Below are positions 35,916 to 46,200 of a stretch of 64,000 nucleotides of DNA, piece by piece. Each line of letters starts with the position of its first letter. The first letter of the stretch is position 1. The notes beneath the pieces were generated by a model. It was not told the DNA's origin. It ran no database searches and saw only the letters and a list, made by a program, of their open reading frames with translations. A program made the position numbers and the translations under genes. The stretch is from Paenibacillus sp. OK003 (lineage in GTDB: Bacteria; Bacillota; Bacilli; Paenibacillales; Paenibacillaceae): the NCBI RefSeq assembly GCF_900109515.1, contig NZ_FOBD01000004.1, positions 186,001-250,000 of the forward strand. Reading direction: 5' to 3'.

Positions 35916-35969
35916 TTGACAATTCGTTAACAATTCCAGGATTTCCCGTTTACAAATCTCTCCTATAAT
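35916..35969 (+). promoter_or_regulatory. Pho box and promoter of the propeller-pstSCAB operon
   Basis: Four hexamers are spaced exactly 11 bases apart: TTGACA (35916), TTAACA (35927), AGGATT (35938, degenerate) and TTTACA (35949). This is the arrangement bound by PhoP dimers in Bacillus subtilis (consensus TT[ACT]ACA, 11-bp phase). A perfect TATAAT lies at 35964-35969. No good -35 is present at 17 bases, as expected for a PhoP-activated promoter. Confidence 0.85.
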
Positions 35970-36124
35970 TACAATGGTGATAGGTCATTTTTACGATGAA
36001 CGTGGAAGTTTGGGGGGATGAGCCGGACAAGCTCTCATAAAGACGATACATGCAGAATACCAGACAGCAGGGCATGACAAAACAAGGCAAAATTAAATGG
36101 AATAGAGAAGGGTGACAAGAGCCA

Positions 36125-37525
36125 ATGTCGATGAAAAAGGTGTTAGTGGTGTCCATGGTAGCAACAGTGTTAGGTACTTCTGTGGTTAGTGCAGTATCGG
36201 CTGCTCCTGCAGTGAAACCTGCGGCTAATGCAGCTCAGGTGCAAAATTCCACGCTTACAATAAACGGTAACAGCGTCGTCGTTCGTTCCATCGTTAAAAA
36301 TGGCGAGACACTCGTGTCACTTCGTGATGTGATCAAAGCCATCGGCGCACAAGCCGAAGTACATAGCGGAACGACGGTGATCAAGCTGAATGATCACAGC
36401 GTGACGCTCCAAAACAATAGCAAACAAATCGTGGTAGATGACGTCAAAGTGAATCTGAATCAACCCGTTACTATCATCGGTGGTACCAGTTACATCGCTC
36501 TTCGTCCACTGGTGTCGGGCGTTGGCGGTACGATTGTCAAGCGAAACGGACTGCTTGAGATCAGTACGGTATCCTTGATCGATGAAGTCGAGAATCCTCG
36601 TTTTGCCGGAGCAGATAAGCTGATTGTCTCCAAAAGCGATAACAATGGCAGAAACGATTATCTCGTCAATACAACAAGCGGCAAATATGAATTGTTGTTA
36701 ACGACAGACGGTGGATCGGATCTCGTTATTTCGCCGAGTGGTGATCAAGCGGCGTATACGAATGCCGAAGGAGCGGTTTATGTTATTGATCTGAAGACCA
36801 AGGCTTCCAAACTGATCACGAGTGACAACAGCATCAAGCCTGAGTTGGTATGGTCTGCTGACGGGAATGCAATCTACTTCCTGCAAGGGGATAAAGGGTC
36901 CGTGATTGCCAAGCTGAATCTGGCGGATGGCGCGATTACGAAAGTGGTCGAAGACAAGGTGGACTATAAGGAAAACCTGAATGTTTCTGCTGACGGCAAG
37001 AAATTCATCTATACCGTAACCACCCTTGGTACCGTAACTTCGGATACAACCAATGTGGATGAAGACAATGTCTCCATTGACTTCTCATCCAATCAACAGC
37101 AAATATTTTCGTATAACACAGGAAATTCAAAACCAGAGGCTGTGAAGCTCACAACATCAACTGACGACAAAGTATTTGTATGGTCTGCTGACGGACAAAA
37201 AGCCTACTACGTAAGTGTACCTTCCGAAGACGGTAAAGCATCATTGCTGTCTGTGGATTCATCTCAAAAGTCTACGCCGGTGTATTCCGAGTACGATGTA
37301 GAACAAGCTATTCTATCGGGTGGCATCTTGTATGTACTTGCGGCCCAGGATGACAGCAACAGCGTGATCCTTTCGATCGACCCGGTAACTGGAAAACAAA
37401 CCAAGCTGTACACCGTATCTTCCGATGTATCATCCATCGCGGTTGCCGGAACACAAATCTCTGTGGTTGAGAACGGCCGAGTCCTGGTACAAGCTGGCGG
37501 AAGCTGGAGAGCCGTTACGAAGTAA
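36125..37525 (+). CDS. Secreted protein with copper-amine-oxidase-N-like domain and beta-propeller
   Basis: 466 residues. A signal peptide ends near residue 27 (VSAVSAAP). Residues about 40-150 form the copper-amine-oxidase N-terminal stalk fold common in Bacillota (LVSLRDVIKAIGAQ; YIALRPLVSGVGG), which here carries no enzyme. Residues about 155-466 show TolB/WD40-like blades (LVWSADGNAIYFLQG; VFVWSADGQKAYYVSV). No lipobox or wall anchor is seen. It is the first gene behind the Pho box and is followed by pstS after 55 bases with no terminator. A role in binding or monitoring phosphate compounds at the surface is inference. Confidence 0.82.
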   Translation: MSMKKVLVVSMVATVLGTSVVSAVSAAPAVKPAANAAQVQNSTLTINGNSVVVRSIVKNGETLVSLRDVIKAIGAQAEVHSGTTVIKLNDHSVTLQNNSKQIVVDDVKVNLNQPVTIIGGTSYIALRPLVSGVGGTIVKRNGLLEISTVSLIDEVENPRFAGADKLIVSKSDNNGRNDYLVNTTSGKYELLLTTDGGSDLVISPSGDQAAYTNAEGAVYVIDLKTKASKLITSDNSIKPELVWSADGNAIYFLQGDKGSVIAKLNLADGAITKVVEDKVDYKENLNVSADGKKFIYTVTTLGTVTSDTTNVDEDNVSIDFSSNQQQIFSYNTGNSKPEAVKLTTSTDDKVFVWSADGQKAYYVSVPSEDGKASLLSVDSSQKSTPVYSEYDVEQAILSGGILYVLAAQDDSNSVILSIDPVTGKQTKLYTVSSDVSSIAVAGTQISVVENGRVLVQAGGSWRAVTK

Positions 37526-37580
37526 TGTTATATATCAAATATGATCACAAGCTTTTTAATTCGAGAGGAGTTTAATTAAC

Positions 37581-38444
37581 ATGAAAAAATGGATCAAACC
37601 CTTCACAGCAATGCTTATGGCTGTATCTCTGATTGGTGGACTGGGTGGCGCAACGACAGCATCAGCTGCCAAGAGCACAGAGAAAGGTAAAATTGTCATT
37701 AACGGTTCCTCCGCATTGCTTCCGCTGACACTTCAAGCTGCCAGCGAATTCAAAAAAGATAATCCAAAAGTTAAAATCTCGGCTTCCGCAGCAGGTTCCA
37801 TCACAGGTCCTCAATCCGTTCGTAAAGGGATCGCGGACATTGGCGCTGTAGACTGGGATGCATCCAAAGATGTACCTGGCTTCAAGAAATTTGATGGCTT
37901 GGTAGCCAATCCGGTAGCTGTAACAGTGTTCACGGCTGTTGTGAATACCAATGTGGGTGTAAGTAATCTGACAACAAAACAACTGCAGGACATCTTCTCC
38001 GGCAAAGTGACCAACTGGAAGGAAGTCGGCGGATCGGATGCCAACATCGTTGTGGTTAACCGTAAATTTGGTTCCGGTACACGGGTTAACTTCCAACAAA
38101 AAGCTCTGGATGGCAAGGATTTCATGAGCAAAGGGGACAACTACAAAGAGGTTGGCTCCAGCGGTGATATGAAAACAACCATTGAAACAACACCAAATGC
38201 AATTGGTTATATTGACCTTCCGTACGTGACTAGCAAAATGAAGGCTGTATCCATCAATGGCGTGGCACCAACAGAGAAAAACGTCCTGAACAAAACATAC
38301 AAAGTATGGGGCATTGGATATTACATGACCAAAGGTCAGCCTACGGGAGCAACCAAAGCGTTCATCGAGTATATCCAAAGCAGCAAGTTCCAGAACGGTT
38401 CCCTGAAAAAACTGAAATTCATCCCGCTTGCTGCCGTTAAATAA
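37581..38444 (+). CDS. pstS: Phosphate ABC transporter substrate-binding protein PstS
   Basis: 287 residues of the PstS/PBP-like domain 2 family, which captures inorganic phosphate. Phosphate-site landmarks are NGSSALLPLT, SAAGSITGPQSVRKGIADIGAV and FGSGTRVNF. The signal peptide ends SASAAK-like (TTASAAK) and has no lipobox Cys, unlike most Gram-positive PstS lipoproteins, so retention at the membrane must use another means. The start follows GAGGAG. It is followed by a stable hairpin and then pstC. Regulated by the Pho box at 35916. Confidence 0.93.
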   Translation: MKKWIKPFTAMLMAVSLIGGLGGATTASAAKSTEKGKIVINGSSALLPLTLQAASEFKKDNPKVKISASAAGSITGPQSVRKGIADIGAVDWDASKDVPGFKKFDGLVANPVAVTVFTAVVNTNVGVSNLTTKQLQDIFSGKVTNWKEVGGSDANIVVVNRKFGSGTRVNFQQKALDGKDFMSKGDNYKEVGSSGDMKTTIETTPNAIGYIDLPYVTSKMKAVSINGVAPTEKNVLNKTYKVWGIGYYMTKGQPTGATKAFIEYIQSSKFQNGSLKKLKFIPLAAVK

Positions 38445-38492
38445 CGAAAGCTGCGAACGTTTATCATTCTCGCATTTCATAAGGAAAGGGAT

Positions 38493-38525
38493 AGCCAGCT
38501 TCTGCGCATGGTCGCCAAGCTGGCT
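38493..38525 (+). other. Intra-operon hairpin between pstS and pstC
   Basis: AGCCAGCTT and AAGCTGGCT form a 9-bp perfect stem with a 15-base loop. TCTC follows instead of a T-run. Such a structure can attenuate transcription or shield the 3' end of the pstS message, so that the binding protein is made in excess over the permease. Confidence 0.6.
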
Positions 38526-38551
38526 TCTCTATGTGAAAGGAAGAGCCCTTC

Positions 38552-39520
38552 ATGATCGATTTAAATCCATCCACGAACAGCCCTGCTCCGAGTGAGCTTG
38601 GTTCAAGCATCGGCAAGGCTCCCGGATCGGGAACCCGATTTGACCGTAAGGCGCGTTTAAGATGGTCCAATAAACTGTTTCGCATGGTCTGTATTGGCAG
38701 TACATTGTTCGTTTGTCTGGTTCTGTTATGCATTCTGGTCCTTATGCTTCGTACGGGCGTTCTGACCTTTGCGGATGTTTCGCTCAGCGAATTCTTTTTC
38801 TCTACCAACTGGGACCCGGAAAATGAGCATTACGGTGCGCTGACCTTTATTCTGGGAACGCTGGCACTGACGGGGCTCACGATGCTGTTTGCCATTCCAA
38901 TCTCCGTCATCATTGCCGTATTTCTCGCGGAAATGACGCCAAAATGGCTTCGCCATATTCTGCGACCCGTATTGGATCTGTTGGTGGGTATTCCTTCTGT
39001 GGTATACGGTTTCTTGGGACTGACGATTCTCATCCCCTGGCTCAGGGATATCAGTGGACATGATCTGGCGGACGGTTTGCTCGCAGCGTCCATCGTTCTG
39101 ACGATTATGGTGCTGCCTACCATTAGCCGGATCAGTGATGATGCCATATCTGCTGTACCGAACAAATACCGGGATGCAGCTTATGCGCTTGGTACGAACC
39201 GATTCCAAACCATAACTCGTGTGGTCTTGCCTGCTGCAAGAGGCGGAATCATGTACGCCGTCATTCTCGGGATGACTCGTGCCATTGGAGAAACGATGGC
39301 GGTGGTGATGGTCATCGGCAATACGGCGCAACTCGCTAACAGTCTGTTTACACCAACAGCGGTGCTGACAAGTAATATCGTCATGCAAATCTCAAGCGTC
39401 GAATTCGATTCCACCTGGAATCACGGGCTGTATATGATGGGCTTTATCCTGCTTGCCATTTCCATCTTGATGATTGTAGCCGTAAGAATGCTTCAGAAGA
39501 AAGGGGGGCGCTACTCATGA
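38552..39520 (+). CDS. pstC: Phosphate ABC transporter permease PstC
   Basis: 322 residues. A 50-residue cytoplasmic N-terminus rich in Pro, Ser and Gly is followed by six predicted helices. The permease loop is KYRDAAYALGTNRFQTITRVVLPAARGG; PSVVYGFLGLT is a PstC family landmark. The start follows GAAAGGAAG. It overlaps pstA by four bases (ATGA). Forms the membrane channel with PstA. Confidence 0.94.
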   Translation: MIDLNPSTNSPAPSELGSSIGKAPGSGTRFDRKARLRWSNKLFRMVCIGSTLFVCLVLLCILVLMLRTGVLTFADVSLSEFFFSTNWDPENEHYGALTFILGTLALTGLTMLFAIPISVIIAVFLAEMTPKWLRHILRPVLDLLVGIPSVVYGFLGLTILIPWLRDISGHDLADGLLAASIVLTIMVLPTISRISDDAISAVPNKYRDAAYALGTNRFQTITRVVLPAARGGIMYAVILGMTRAIGETMAVVMVIGNTAQLANSLFTPTAVLTSNIVMQISSVEFDSTWNHGLYMMGFILLAISILMIVAVRMLQKKGGRYS

Positions 39521-40425
39521 GTATGAAGAAACAGGCGAACGCTGTCCCCGCCTATTCGTTCGGCAAACGCAGAGGTGCATCCACGCTGATGGACCGGATT
39601 TTTACGGGCATGGTATGGGGTGTAGGGATTGTCGTCATTTTATTCATTGTTGGACTGTTATTTCTTCTTCTGGAAAAAGGGCTGCCTTTGCTGAGCTGGG
39701 ACTTTCTATATGGTGTTCCAAGCGAGATTGAAGAAGGAGGAGGGATTGGGCCGGCGCTGTTCAACTCGTTCTATGTGCTGATTCTATCCCTCCTGATCTC
39801 GATTCCCATCGGCATGGCAGCCGGGATTTACCTGGCGGAATTTGCCCCAAACAACAAACTTATGGAGATCGTGCGGATTTGCGTGGAGGGACTGTCTTCT
39901 GTTCCATCCATCATCTTTGGTTTGTTTGGTATTGCCCTGTTTGTGGAGTTCTTCGAAATTGGTCTTACGATTCTGGGCGCCGCCGTCAGCCTTGCCTTTC
40001 TGAATCTGCCTGTGCTTACCAGGGTAACCGAGGAATCGGTTCGGGCGGTTCCGGTTGAACTTCGTAATGCGTCCTTTGCCCTTGGCTCTACCCATTTGCA
40101 GACGATCCGTAATGTATTGCTGCCGGTGGCTATAAACGGGATCATGACAGGTATTTGCCTCACGGCAGGTCGCGCATTCGGAGAGAGTGCCGTCATTATT
40201 CTGACCGCAGGGGTATCTACATCCGGGGAAATGTGGGACTTCAATTTGCTATCGCCAGGAGGAACCCTTGCTGTACATCTGTGGTACATCCAATCCGAAG
40301 CAATTGTTCCGGATGCCGAGGAAATTGCGCAAAAGACAACGGCTGTACTGATCTTTGTGGCCTTGCTCATTAATATTCTGTTCCGTGTGCCAATTTGGCT
40401 GAATGCACGCAAAAATCAAGCCTGA
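39517..40425 (+). CDS. pstA: Phosphate ABC transporter permease PstA
   Basis: 302 residues, six predicted helices, with the PstA landmarks [15 protein letters not shown] and the loop [31 protein letters not shown] lies 9 bases before the ATG, and the ATG overlaps the pstC stop. The stop precedes the pstB start by 53 bases. Confidence 0.94.
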   Translation: MSMKKQANAVPAYSFGKRRGASTLMDRIFTGMVWGVGIVVILFIVGLLFLLLEKGLPLLSWDFLYGVPSEIEEGGGIGPALFNSFYVLILSLLISIPIGMAAGIYLAEFAPNNKLMEIVRICVEGLSSVPSIIFGLFGIALFVEFFEIGLTILGAAVSLAFLNLPVLTRVTEESVRAVPVELRNASFALGSTHLQTIRNVLLPVAINGIMTGICLTAGRAFGESAVIILTAGVSTSGEMWDFNLLSPGGTLAVHLWYIQSEAIVPDAEEIAQKTTAVLIFVALLINILFRVPIWLNARKNQA

Positions 40426-40478
40426 TGGGTCAGGCGGATCCAGTAACAAGATCAATTTCAACACCGGGAGGAACTATT

Positions 40479-41234
40479 GTGCGGTCAATCATTGAGATCA
40501 ACCAATTGAATTTATATTACGGTCAGTTTCAGGCGCTAAAGGATGTTTCCATTGAAATTCCGGAACGGGCCATTACCGCTTTCATCGGACCGTCCGGTTG
40601 TGGCAAATCGACGCTGCTGCGGACCCTCAACCGCATGAATGACCGGATACCGGGAACACGTATCGAAGGTAAAGTGGCCGTAGGCGGGACGGACATCTAC
40701 AGCGGCGAGGTGCATGTGGAGACCATTCGCAAGAAGATCGGTATGGTTTTTCAGCAGCCGAATCCTTTTCCGAAATCCATCTACGATAATATAGCCTTTG
40801 GCCCACGACAACATGGCATTCATGGCAAAAAGAAGCTGGATGAGATCGTTGAACAGAGCCTGCGTTCTGCCGTCCTGTGGGATGAAGTAAAGGATAACCT
40901 GAAGCGTTCCGCGTTAAGTCTATCCGGAGGACAACAGCAGCGCCTCTGCATCGCACGGGCACTGGCAGTGGAGCCGGACATTCTGCTGATGGATGAGGCT
41001 ACGGCATCGCTTGATCCCGTCTCGACCTTCAAGATCGAGGAGTTGGCTCATGAGTTGAAGGAACGATATACCATCGTGATGGTTACGCATAACATGCAGC
41101 AAGCAGCTCGGGTCTCCCAGCAGACGGTGTTTTTCCTGAATGGAGAGGTCGTAGAATACTCTGCGACCCAAGATATGTTCGCCGAGCCCGTCGATTCACG
41201 TACGCAGGATTATATTAGTGGTCGATTTGGTTAA
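40479..41234 (+). CDS. pstB: Phosphate ABC transporter ATPase PstB
   Basis: 251 residues, the normal PstB length. Walker [11 protein letters not shown]-loop FQQPNPFP, signature LSGGQQQR, Walker [14 protein letters not shown] and switch His in VTHNM are all intact. The GTG at 40479 follows GGGAGGA by 6 bases and gives the standard N-terminus; ATGs at 40395 and 40425 overlap pstA and lack a ribosome site. Last gene of the operon. No phoU follows. Confidence 0.95.
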   Translation: MRSIIEINQLNLYYGQFQALKDVSIEIPERAITAFIGPSGCGKSTLLRTLNRMNDRIPGTRIEGKVAVGGTDIYSGEVHVETIRKKIGMVFQQPNPFPKSIYDNIAFGPRQHGIHGKKKLDEIVEQSLRSAVLWDEVKDNLKRSALSLSGGQQQRLCIARALAVEPDILLMDEATASLDPVSTFKIEELAHELKERYTIVMVTHNMQQAARVSQQTVFFLNGEVVEYSATQDMFAEPVDSRTQDYISGRFG

Positions 41235-41257
41235 TTGTGAATCGGCAAGAGGTGGAA

Positions 41258-41287
41258 GTCTTTCAGATATGATCTGAAAGGCTTTTT
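41258..41287 (+). terminator. Rho-independent terminator of the pst operon
   Basis: CTTTCAGAT and ATCTGAAAG form a 9-bp perfect stem with a three-base loop, flanked by AG/CT, followed by five T. It faces the converging SDR gene. Confidence 0.9.
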
Positions 41288-41297
41288 CTATTTTCCA

Positions 41298-42176
41298 TTA
41301 GTTCAACAGACCGTATTGCTCCAGTAATTGTGTCGTAACCTTCCACAGCTTGTTTTGCATTCCAGTATCTCCACCCGGATACACAGGAGTGATGGATGCC
41401 CCCCTTCCAACATTGAAATACCCTCCCGTAACTTCTCCGAAATTCGGCTCCACAGCCAACCGGGTCATAATGTCCGCACCCCGCCGTGGGTCGCCGATGT
41501 GTAAAAAGGTTAAAATGCGCTCAAGCAAACTCGCAAACCACAACTCCCGACCAAGACCCGTAACATTAAAGCCTGGATTCAAAGCATTCACTCGGATTCC
41601 TGTTCCTTCCCATTGACGGGCAAGTTCGCCAGTAAACATAATATTGAGCAGTTTGGTTTTGCCATAGATGACAGAGGAGCCGCGTGCAGTAAAGGGATCG
41701 GTATCCGTCAAATCATCGGGCAGCACCAGTTTGCCGTGATTCTGCGAGGCTTCAGAGGCAACATTGACGACTCGGGCGTGGCCTGCCTGAACCAGAGACG
41801 TATGCAACGTGTGCGTTAGCAGCCAAGGTGCCAAATAGTTCACGGCGATCATCTCGGCAAACCCTTCGGAAGTGACCCTCTGTTCAAAAGCATGAAGACC
41901 CGCATTATTCAAAAGAACATTGATACGCGGATAAGCAGCTGCAATTTCAAGCCCCATACGTTTGACATCGCTCAGTAAGGACAAATCTCCAAAGAAAAAG
42001 TTGATCTTGGCGGATGGCTCAATTTCCCTGATTTTGTTTCTGGTAGTCTCGGCGCGTTCTTCGCTTCTGGCTGTGAGTACAAGATGTGCACCATGTTTGG
42101 CAAGTTCAATGGCGGCAAGCTGCCCCAGTCCACTTGTTGCTCCGGTAATTACAATAATGGGTTGTGTTGTTTTCAT
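41298..42176 (-). CDS. Short-chain dehydrogenase/reductase, retinol-dehydrogenase-like
   Basis: 292 residues. Rossmann fold with cofactor motif TGATSGLG (TGxxxGxG), Arg in TARSEER suggesting NADP, NNAG, the catalytic Ser in VVNVASEAS, and YGKTK (YxxxK). The length and C-terminal extension resemble retinol-dehydrogenase/WW-domain-oxidoreductase-like bacterial enzymes. The ATG at 42176 follows AAAGGAG by 8 bases. Divergent from a MarR gene with three repeated ACTATATA motifs between, so MarR probably represses it. Substrate unknown. Confidence 0.9.
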   Translation of the reverse strand: MKTTQPIIVITGATSGLGQLAAIELAKHGAHLVLTARSEERAETTRNKIREIEPSAKINFFFGDLSLLSDVKRMGLEIAAAYPRINVLLNNAGLHAFEQRVTSEGFAEMIAVNYLAPWLLTHTLHTSLVQAGHARVVNVASEASQNHGKLVLPDDLTDTDPFTARGSSVIYGKTKLLNIMFTGELARQWEGTGIRVNALNPGFNVTGLGRELWFASLLERILTFLHIGDPRRGADIMTRLAVEPNFGEVTGGYFNVGRGASITPVYPGGDTGMQNKLWKVTTQLLEQYGLLN

Positions 42177-42207
42177 AACGAGGTCTCCTTTTGACACGAA
42201 TAGGATC

Positions 42208-42268
42208 GAACTATATAATGGACATAAATCAACTATATAATTTAATTGATATTTGTCAACTATATATT
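42208..42268. promoter_or_regulatory. Three direct repeats in the SDR-MarR divergent promoter region
   Basis: GAACTATATAAT (42208), CAACTATATAAT (42230) and CAACTATATATT (42257) share the core AACTATATA, at spacings of 22 and 27 bases. Their position between divergent genes fits a cluster of MarR binding sites overlapping the -10 regions of both promoters. Confidence 0.55.
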
Positions 42269-42311
42269 CATAAGCCTACTTTGATGTATCGAGGAGAGGG
42301 AAAAAACAATA

Positions 42312-42770
42312 ATGAGTGAAAACCCGGTTAAAACCAAAGATAGAGAAACTCTGGAACTTGCACTTGGTGAGCAGATCCATGCGCTAATTAGTGCTTCGCA
42401 TGCGCTTTATGTCCGATCTGCCGAGCGTTTTGATGCGACTATGCAGCCGGCCGCTTTTCATTTGGTGCGGTGGTTGTATTCTTACGGTCCTACAAGCGCA
42501 GCAGCTTTGGCAGAAGCGACGGCAATGGACCGCAGTTCGGTGAGCCGTTTGATTAAACAACTTGAGAAGGCAGGGTATGTAAGCAAGGAGCCGGACCTCG
42601 AAGATCGACGCGGCGTTTTGTTGTCTTTGACGGAGCTTGGTCAACAATCGACGGTGGGTGCGCTCAAGGAGAAGGAGTCAGCTTTTTATGAACGCATATC
42701 GAGATGGAATGATGAGGAACTGGAACGTTTCACCACTATGCTTCGGCGGTTTAATGGGTTTAATGGTTAG
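42312..42770 (+). CDS. MarR-family transcriptional regulator
   Basis: 152 residues with a winged helix-turn-helix at about 55-115: TSAAALAEATAMDRSSVSRL, then the wing DLEDRRGVLLSLTELG with the conserved DxR. Flanking helices form the dimer. The ribosome site GAGGAGAGGG is about 12 bases from the ATG. Divergent from the SDR gene; likely an autorepressor released by a phenolic or lipophilic ligand. Confidence 0.9.
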   Translation: MSENPVKTKDRETLELALGEQIHALISASHALYVRSAERFDATMQPAAFHLVRWLYSYGPTSAAALAEATAMDRSSVSRLIKQLEKAGYVSKEPDLEDRRGVLLSLTELGQQSTVGALKEKESAFYERISRWNDEELERFTTMLRRFNGFNG

Positions 42771-42848
42771 GGAGAGATGTCATTTCACAACCCGTTAACT
42801 TCCCCTTCACAAAAGTAAACATGTAAAAGCTACATCAAAATCCTAACA

Positions 42849-42908
42849 AACCCAGAGCACCTACGGATTCAGGGCGCATTGCGCCTGTGCATTCGTGGGT
42901 TCTTTTTT
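42849..42908 (+). terminator. Rho-independent terminator of the MarR gene
   Basis: AACCCA at the base pairs with TGGGTT, CAGGGCGC pairs with GCGCCTG at the tip, and TCTTTTTT follows. The rest of the 42771-43271 gap contains the promoter at 43209 and no gene I can support. Confidence 0.82.
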
Positions 42909-43208
42909 CTATATTCGGCAAATGTTCCGTCCTCAGATGTTTACAAAGACCTTCATTTATACCTCTTCAGCACCTCTGATCTGCTAATTCTCTTCCTAAT
43001 GCTCCACTAGCTGTGGTGGAACTTTCCTGAATGGTGAACAAAATCTGAATTTTATCCCACCCTCTTGCAACCTCTCTCTAGTACATTTCAGCACCTCAAT
43101 ATGGAGGAAGACAGAGCATGATCTTCATAGACATAGCAAAAGAAATCGTTAACGAAATGTAAAGCAATGCAGGGATATGTCAAATTTTTAATAGGCGCTT
43201 TCATTGCG

Positions 43209-43237
43209 TTGACCCTGCCCTCAAAGTTTCTTATATT
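43209..43237 (+). promoter_or_regulatory. Sigma-A promoter of the PHP-SLH gene
   Basis: TTGACC and TATATT are spaced by 17 bases. The -10 ends 34 bases before the ATG at 43272, which excludes the longer reading frame start at 43167. Confidence 0.62.
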
Positions 43238-43271
43238 TACTCCCGACACAACAACTCAGAACGGTGGTGGG

Positions 43272-46200
43272 ATGATTTTGTTCAACAATAAAGGAAAGAA
43301 AATGCTCGCTATGCTTACGCTTATACCCTTGGCTACAGGAATGGTCATGGGTGCTTTTCCTGCGGCTGTATCCTATGCAGATGCGGGAGATAACACGCCG
43401 GTCAACAGCTCGGCAACAGGTTCATGGCAAACGGGCGATCTGCACGTACATACGTTTGAGTCGGATGATGCGCAGAATTCGCTGGAAAATGTACTTGACG
43501 CGGGACTGACGAAGTATGGTCTGGACTGGATCGCGCTTACGGATCATTTGCGGTTATCCAAGCGGGATCACAACGGTGTAGACATTCCAGGCGGATCGAT
43601 TCCGATGTCCAAAGGGATGAACGAATATCAGGTGCCACAGATCAAGGCCCTTCAGGAAGCAGGCAAATACGCAGGCAAAACGATTTTCTCCGGTTTCGAA
43701 TGGGACATGCCGACACATGAACACGTTGGTGTAGGGATTCTCACGGATGAGCCGAATTCGACCGAAGCGCTGGAAGCTGCGAATGAATTTGAGTATCGTT
43801 TTACCAATCGGGATGCAAGTTTATTCGATGCGGCTGACGTAGCGAATTGGGATCAGACCGGTGGACGTGCCTATACAACTCATCAGGATGCACTAGCTGC
43901 TATCAATTGGCTGGCAACCAAGTATCCAACGACGAGTTATGCAATGATCAATCACCCTTCACGAGGCAAAAACAAATATACCATCGCGGACTTCCGGGAG
44001 TTCAACGATCTGGCTCCACAAGTTGTTTTTGGTATCGAAGGTATGCTGGGCAACCAGATGGAACCGGATCGTGGCGGGTATAACACAAGCTACAACGTAG
44101 CCAATCCGACCGCAGATGATGGATACAAATACCGTACATACGGTGGTGTGGATTATATGGTCGCCAAGGTGGGCGGTCTGTGGGATGCATTGTTGGGAGA
44201 AGGGCGTCACTTCTGGAACTATGGTAATTCGGATTACCATTTCAAGACGATTGGCACCAATTCCAGCGGTTATTTTCCGGGCGAATATGCCAAGACCTAT
44301 TCTTGGGTTGATGGTACAGGGATGCAAGCCGTGCTGGAAGGACTGCGTTCGGGGAAATCATTTTCCGTATTCGGTGATCTGATCAACGCACTGGACTTCA
44401 CAGCTTCCGGTGCGGGTAATCAGGCTGAAATGGGCGGAGACCTGGGTGTGACCCAAGGTGACGAAGTGGAACTGAAAATCCGTTTCAAGAGTCCAACCAC
44501 AAGTAACAATTATGAAAAACCTATCAACAGCGGCACGTCCGCTGAGCAAGTTCCAGAGGTAGATCATGTGGATCTCATCGTGGGAGATGTGACGGGCAAG
44601 GCCCAGAAGGGCACAGCCGCATATAACAAAGACACCAACGACTCTACCAAAGTGCTGGCAACCTTTACGTCCAACGATTGGACGACAGACGCCGAAGGCT
44701 ACAATGTCATCACGTACAAGATCAAAGCCACAGACCAGGATAAGTATTTCCGTCTGCGCGGTACGAATCTGGGTATGAACGTTACAGGTGAAACCGTAAA
44801 TGGTGAACCACAGCTTGATCCGAAAATTACAACAGCTGATGCAACGACTCGCTTCAATGAGATCAATGACAAAAACTATGGCGATCTGTGGTTCTACTCC
44901 AATCCGATCTTCGTGAGTGCCACACCTTACAGTGATGTACAGGCGGTAACAGATACGCTTCAAGCAATTGATCTGGGTAATCTGAACGCGGTCACTTCCG
45001 ACCTTACCCTTCCTATGGAAGGGAAACATGGAGCCACGATTAGCTGGTCCAGCTCCAACCCGGAATTGATGGATGCACAGGGGAAACTTCTTACACAGCC
45101 TGAGAATAATGAGCGACTGGAATTGACGGCAACGGTACAACGTGGCAGCGAAACGGATACCAGAACGTTCACTGTCATTGTGGAAGGAACGAATAATCAG
45201 GTATTGGTGTTAAAAGGCAACATGACCACTGCTGACGGCCAGCCGTATCATACGGATACATGGACGAATCAGTCCGTAACGGTTAGTGTAACCAGCGCAG
45301 TATACGCGCCAGCCACTTCGGCGACCATCGAGCTGTCTCTTGATGAAGGCCAGACGTACGAGCCGTATTCTGAGAATGCACCTTTGGAGGTAACCGAGCC
45401 TGGAGAGCATAAGCTGTTATTCAGAGCGACAGACGATCTGGAACAAACGTATACTTTACCTCTTGTCGTAAAAATAGACCGTGAAATTCCTGTCATCACC
45501 CTGCAAGGCAGCAGCCAGATGACATTAACTGTGGGAGATAAGTATAACGAGCCTGGAGCACAGGCTACCGATAATGTGGGCATCCGTGGTACCGTGCAGG
45601 TTGACGGCAGTGTGAACACACAAGCGGCGGGGATCTACACCCTTCGTTATAACGTAAAAGATATTGCCGGCAATGCTGCACAGGAAGTCATACGTACGGT
45701 TACCGTACAAGCCCGATCAGGCAATGGTGGCGGGGGTTCAGGTGGAGATAATGGAGGCAACTCTGGTGGGAATTCTGGTGGAAGCACACCTAGCGTGCCA
45801 ACAACGCCTACCGTTCCAACCACACCAACCAACCCGGATACGGGATCAGATTCAACTACTGAAGTGAAGGTAGAGGTTGAAGCGAATCAGCCAGTACAAA
45901 CGGGTCTGAAAGACATCGTGCAATTCAACGCTCCATCGGGAGCCATTGGTTCCAAGGATACGCTTCAAGTGTCTGTGGTTGCCAAGGACAAGTTGCAGAA
46001 TACAGCTTCCTTGAATGTACTTGGACAAGCTGTACAGATCAGCCGCAGTGGCGGAAGAACGTTGAATGATCAGGCGGTATTGAGCCTGAATGTGGATTCG
46101 GCAGATCTGCCTAACGGCACCCAACCTGCAATCTACTACTATAATGAAGCTCGTCAGAGCTGGGTATTTATCGGTGGTAAGATGAATGCAGCAGGAAGCA

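Noticed and set aside
37662..38480. 272-codon minus-strand ORF opposite pstS
   Set aside because: Antisense shadow of a conserved gene; no ribosome site or family features.
43118..43162. 14-residue ORF with a good ribosome site upstream of the PHP-SLH gene
   Set aside because: It lies upstream of the predicted promoter at 43209; no regulatory residues or attenuator are visible.
43147..43163. Two Pho-box-like hexamers at 11-bp phase on the minus strand upstream of the PHP-SLH gene
   Set aside because: Only two good units, reverse orientation to the gene, and not aligned with the predicted promoter.
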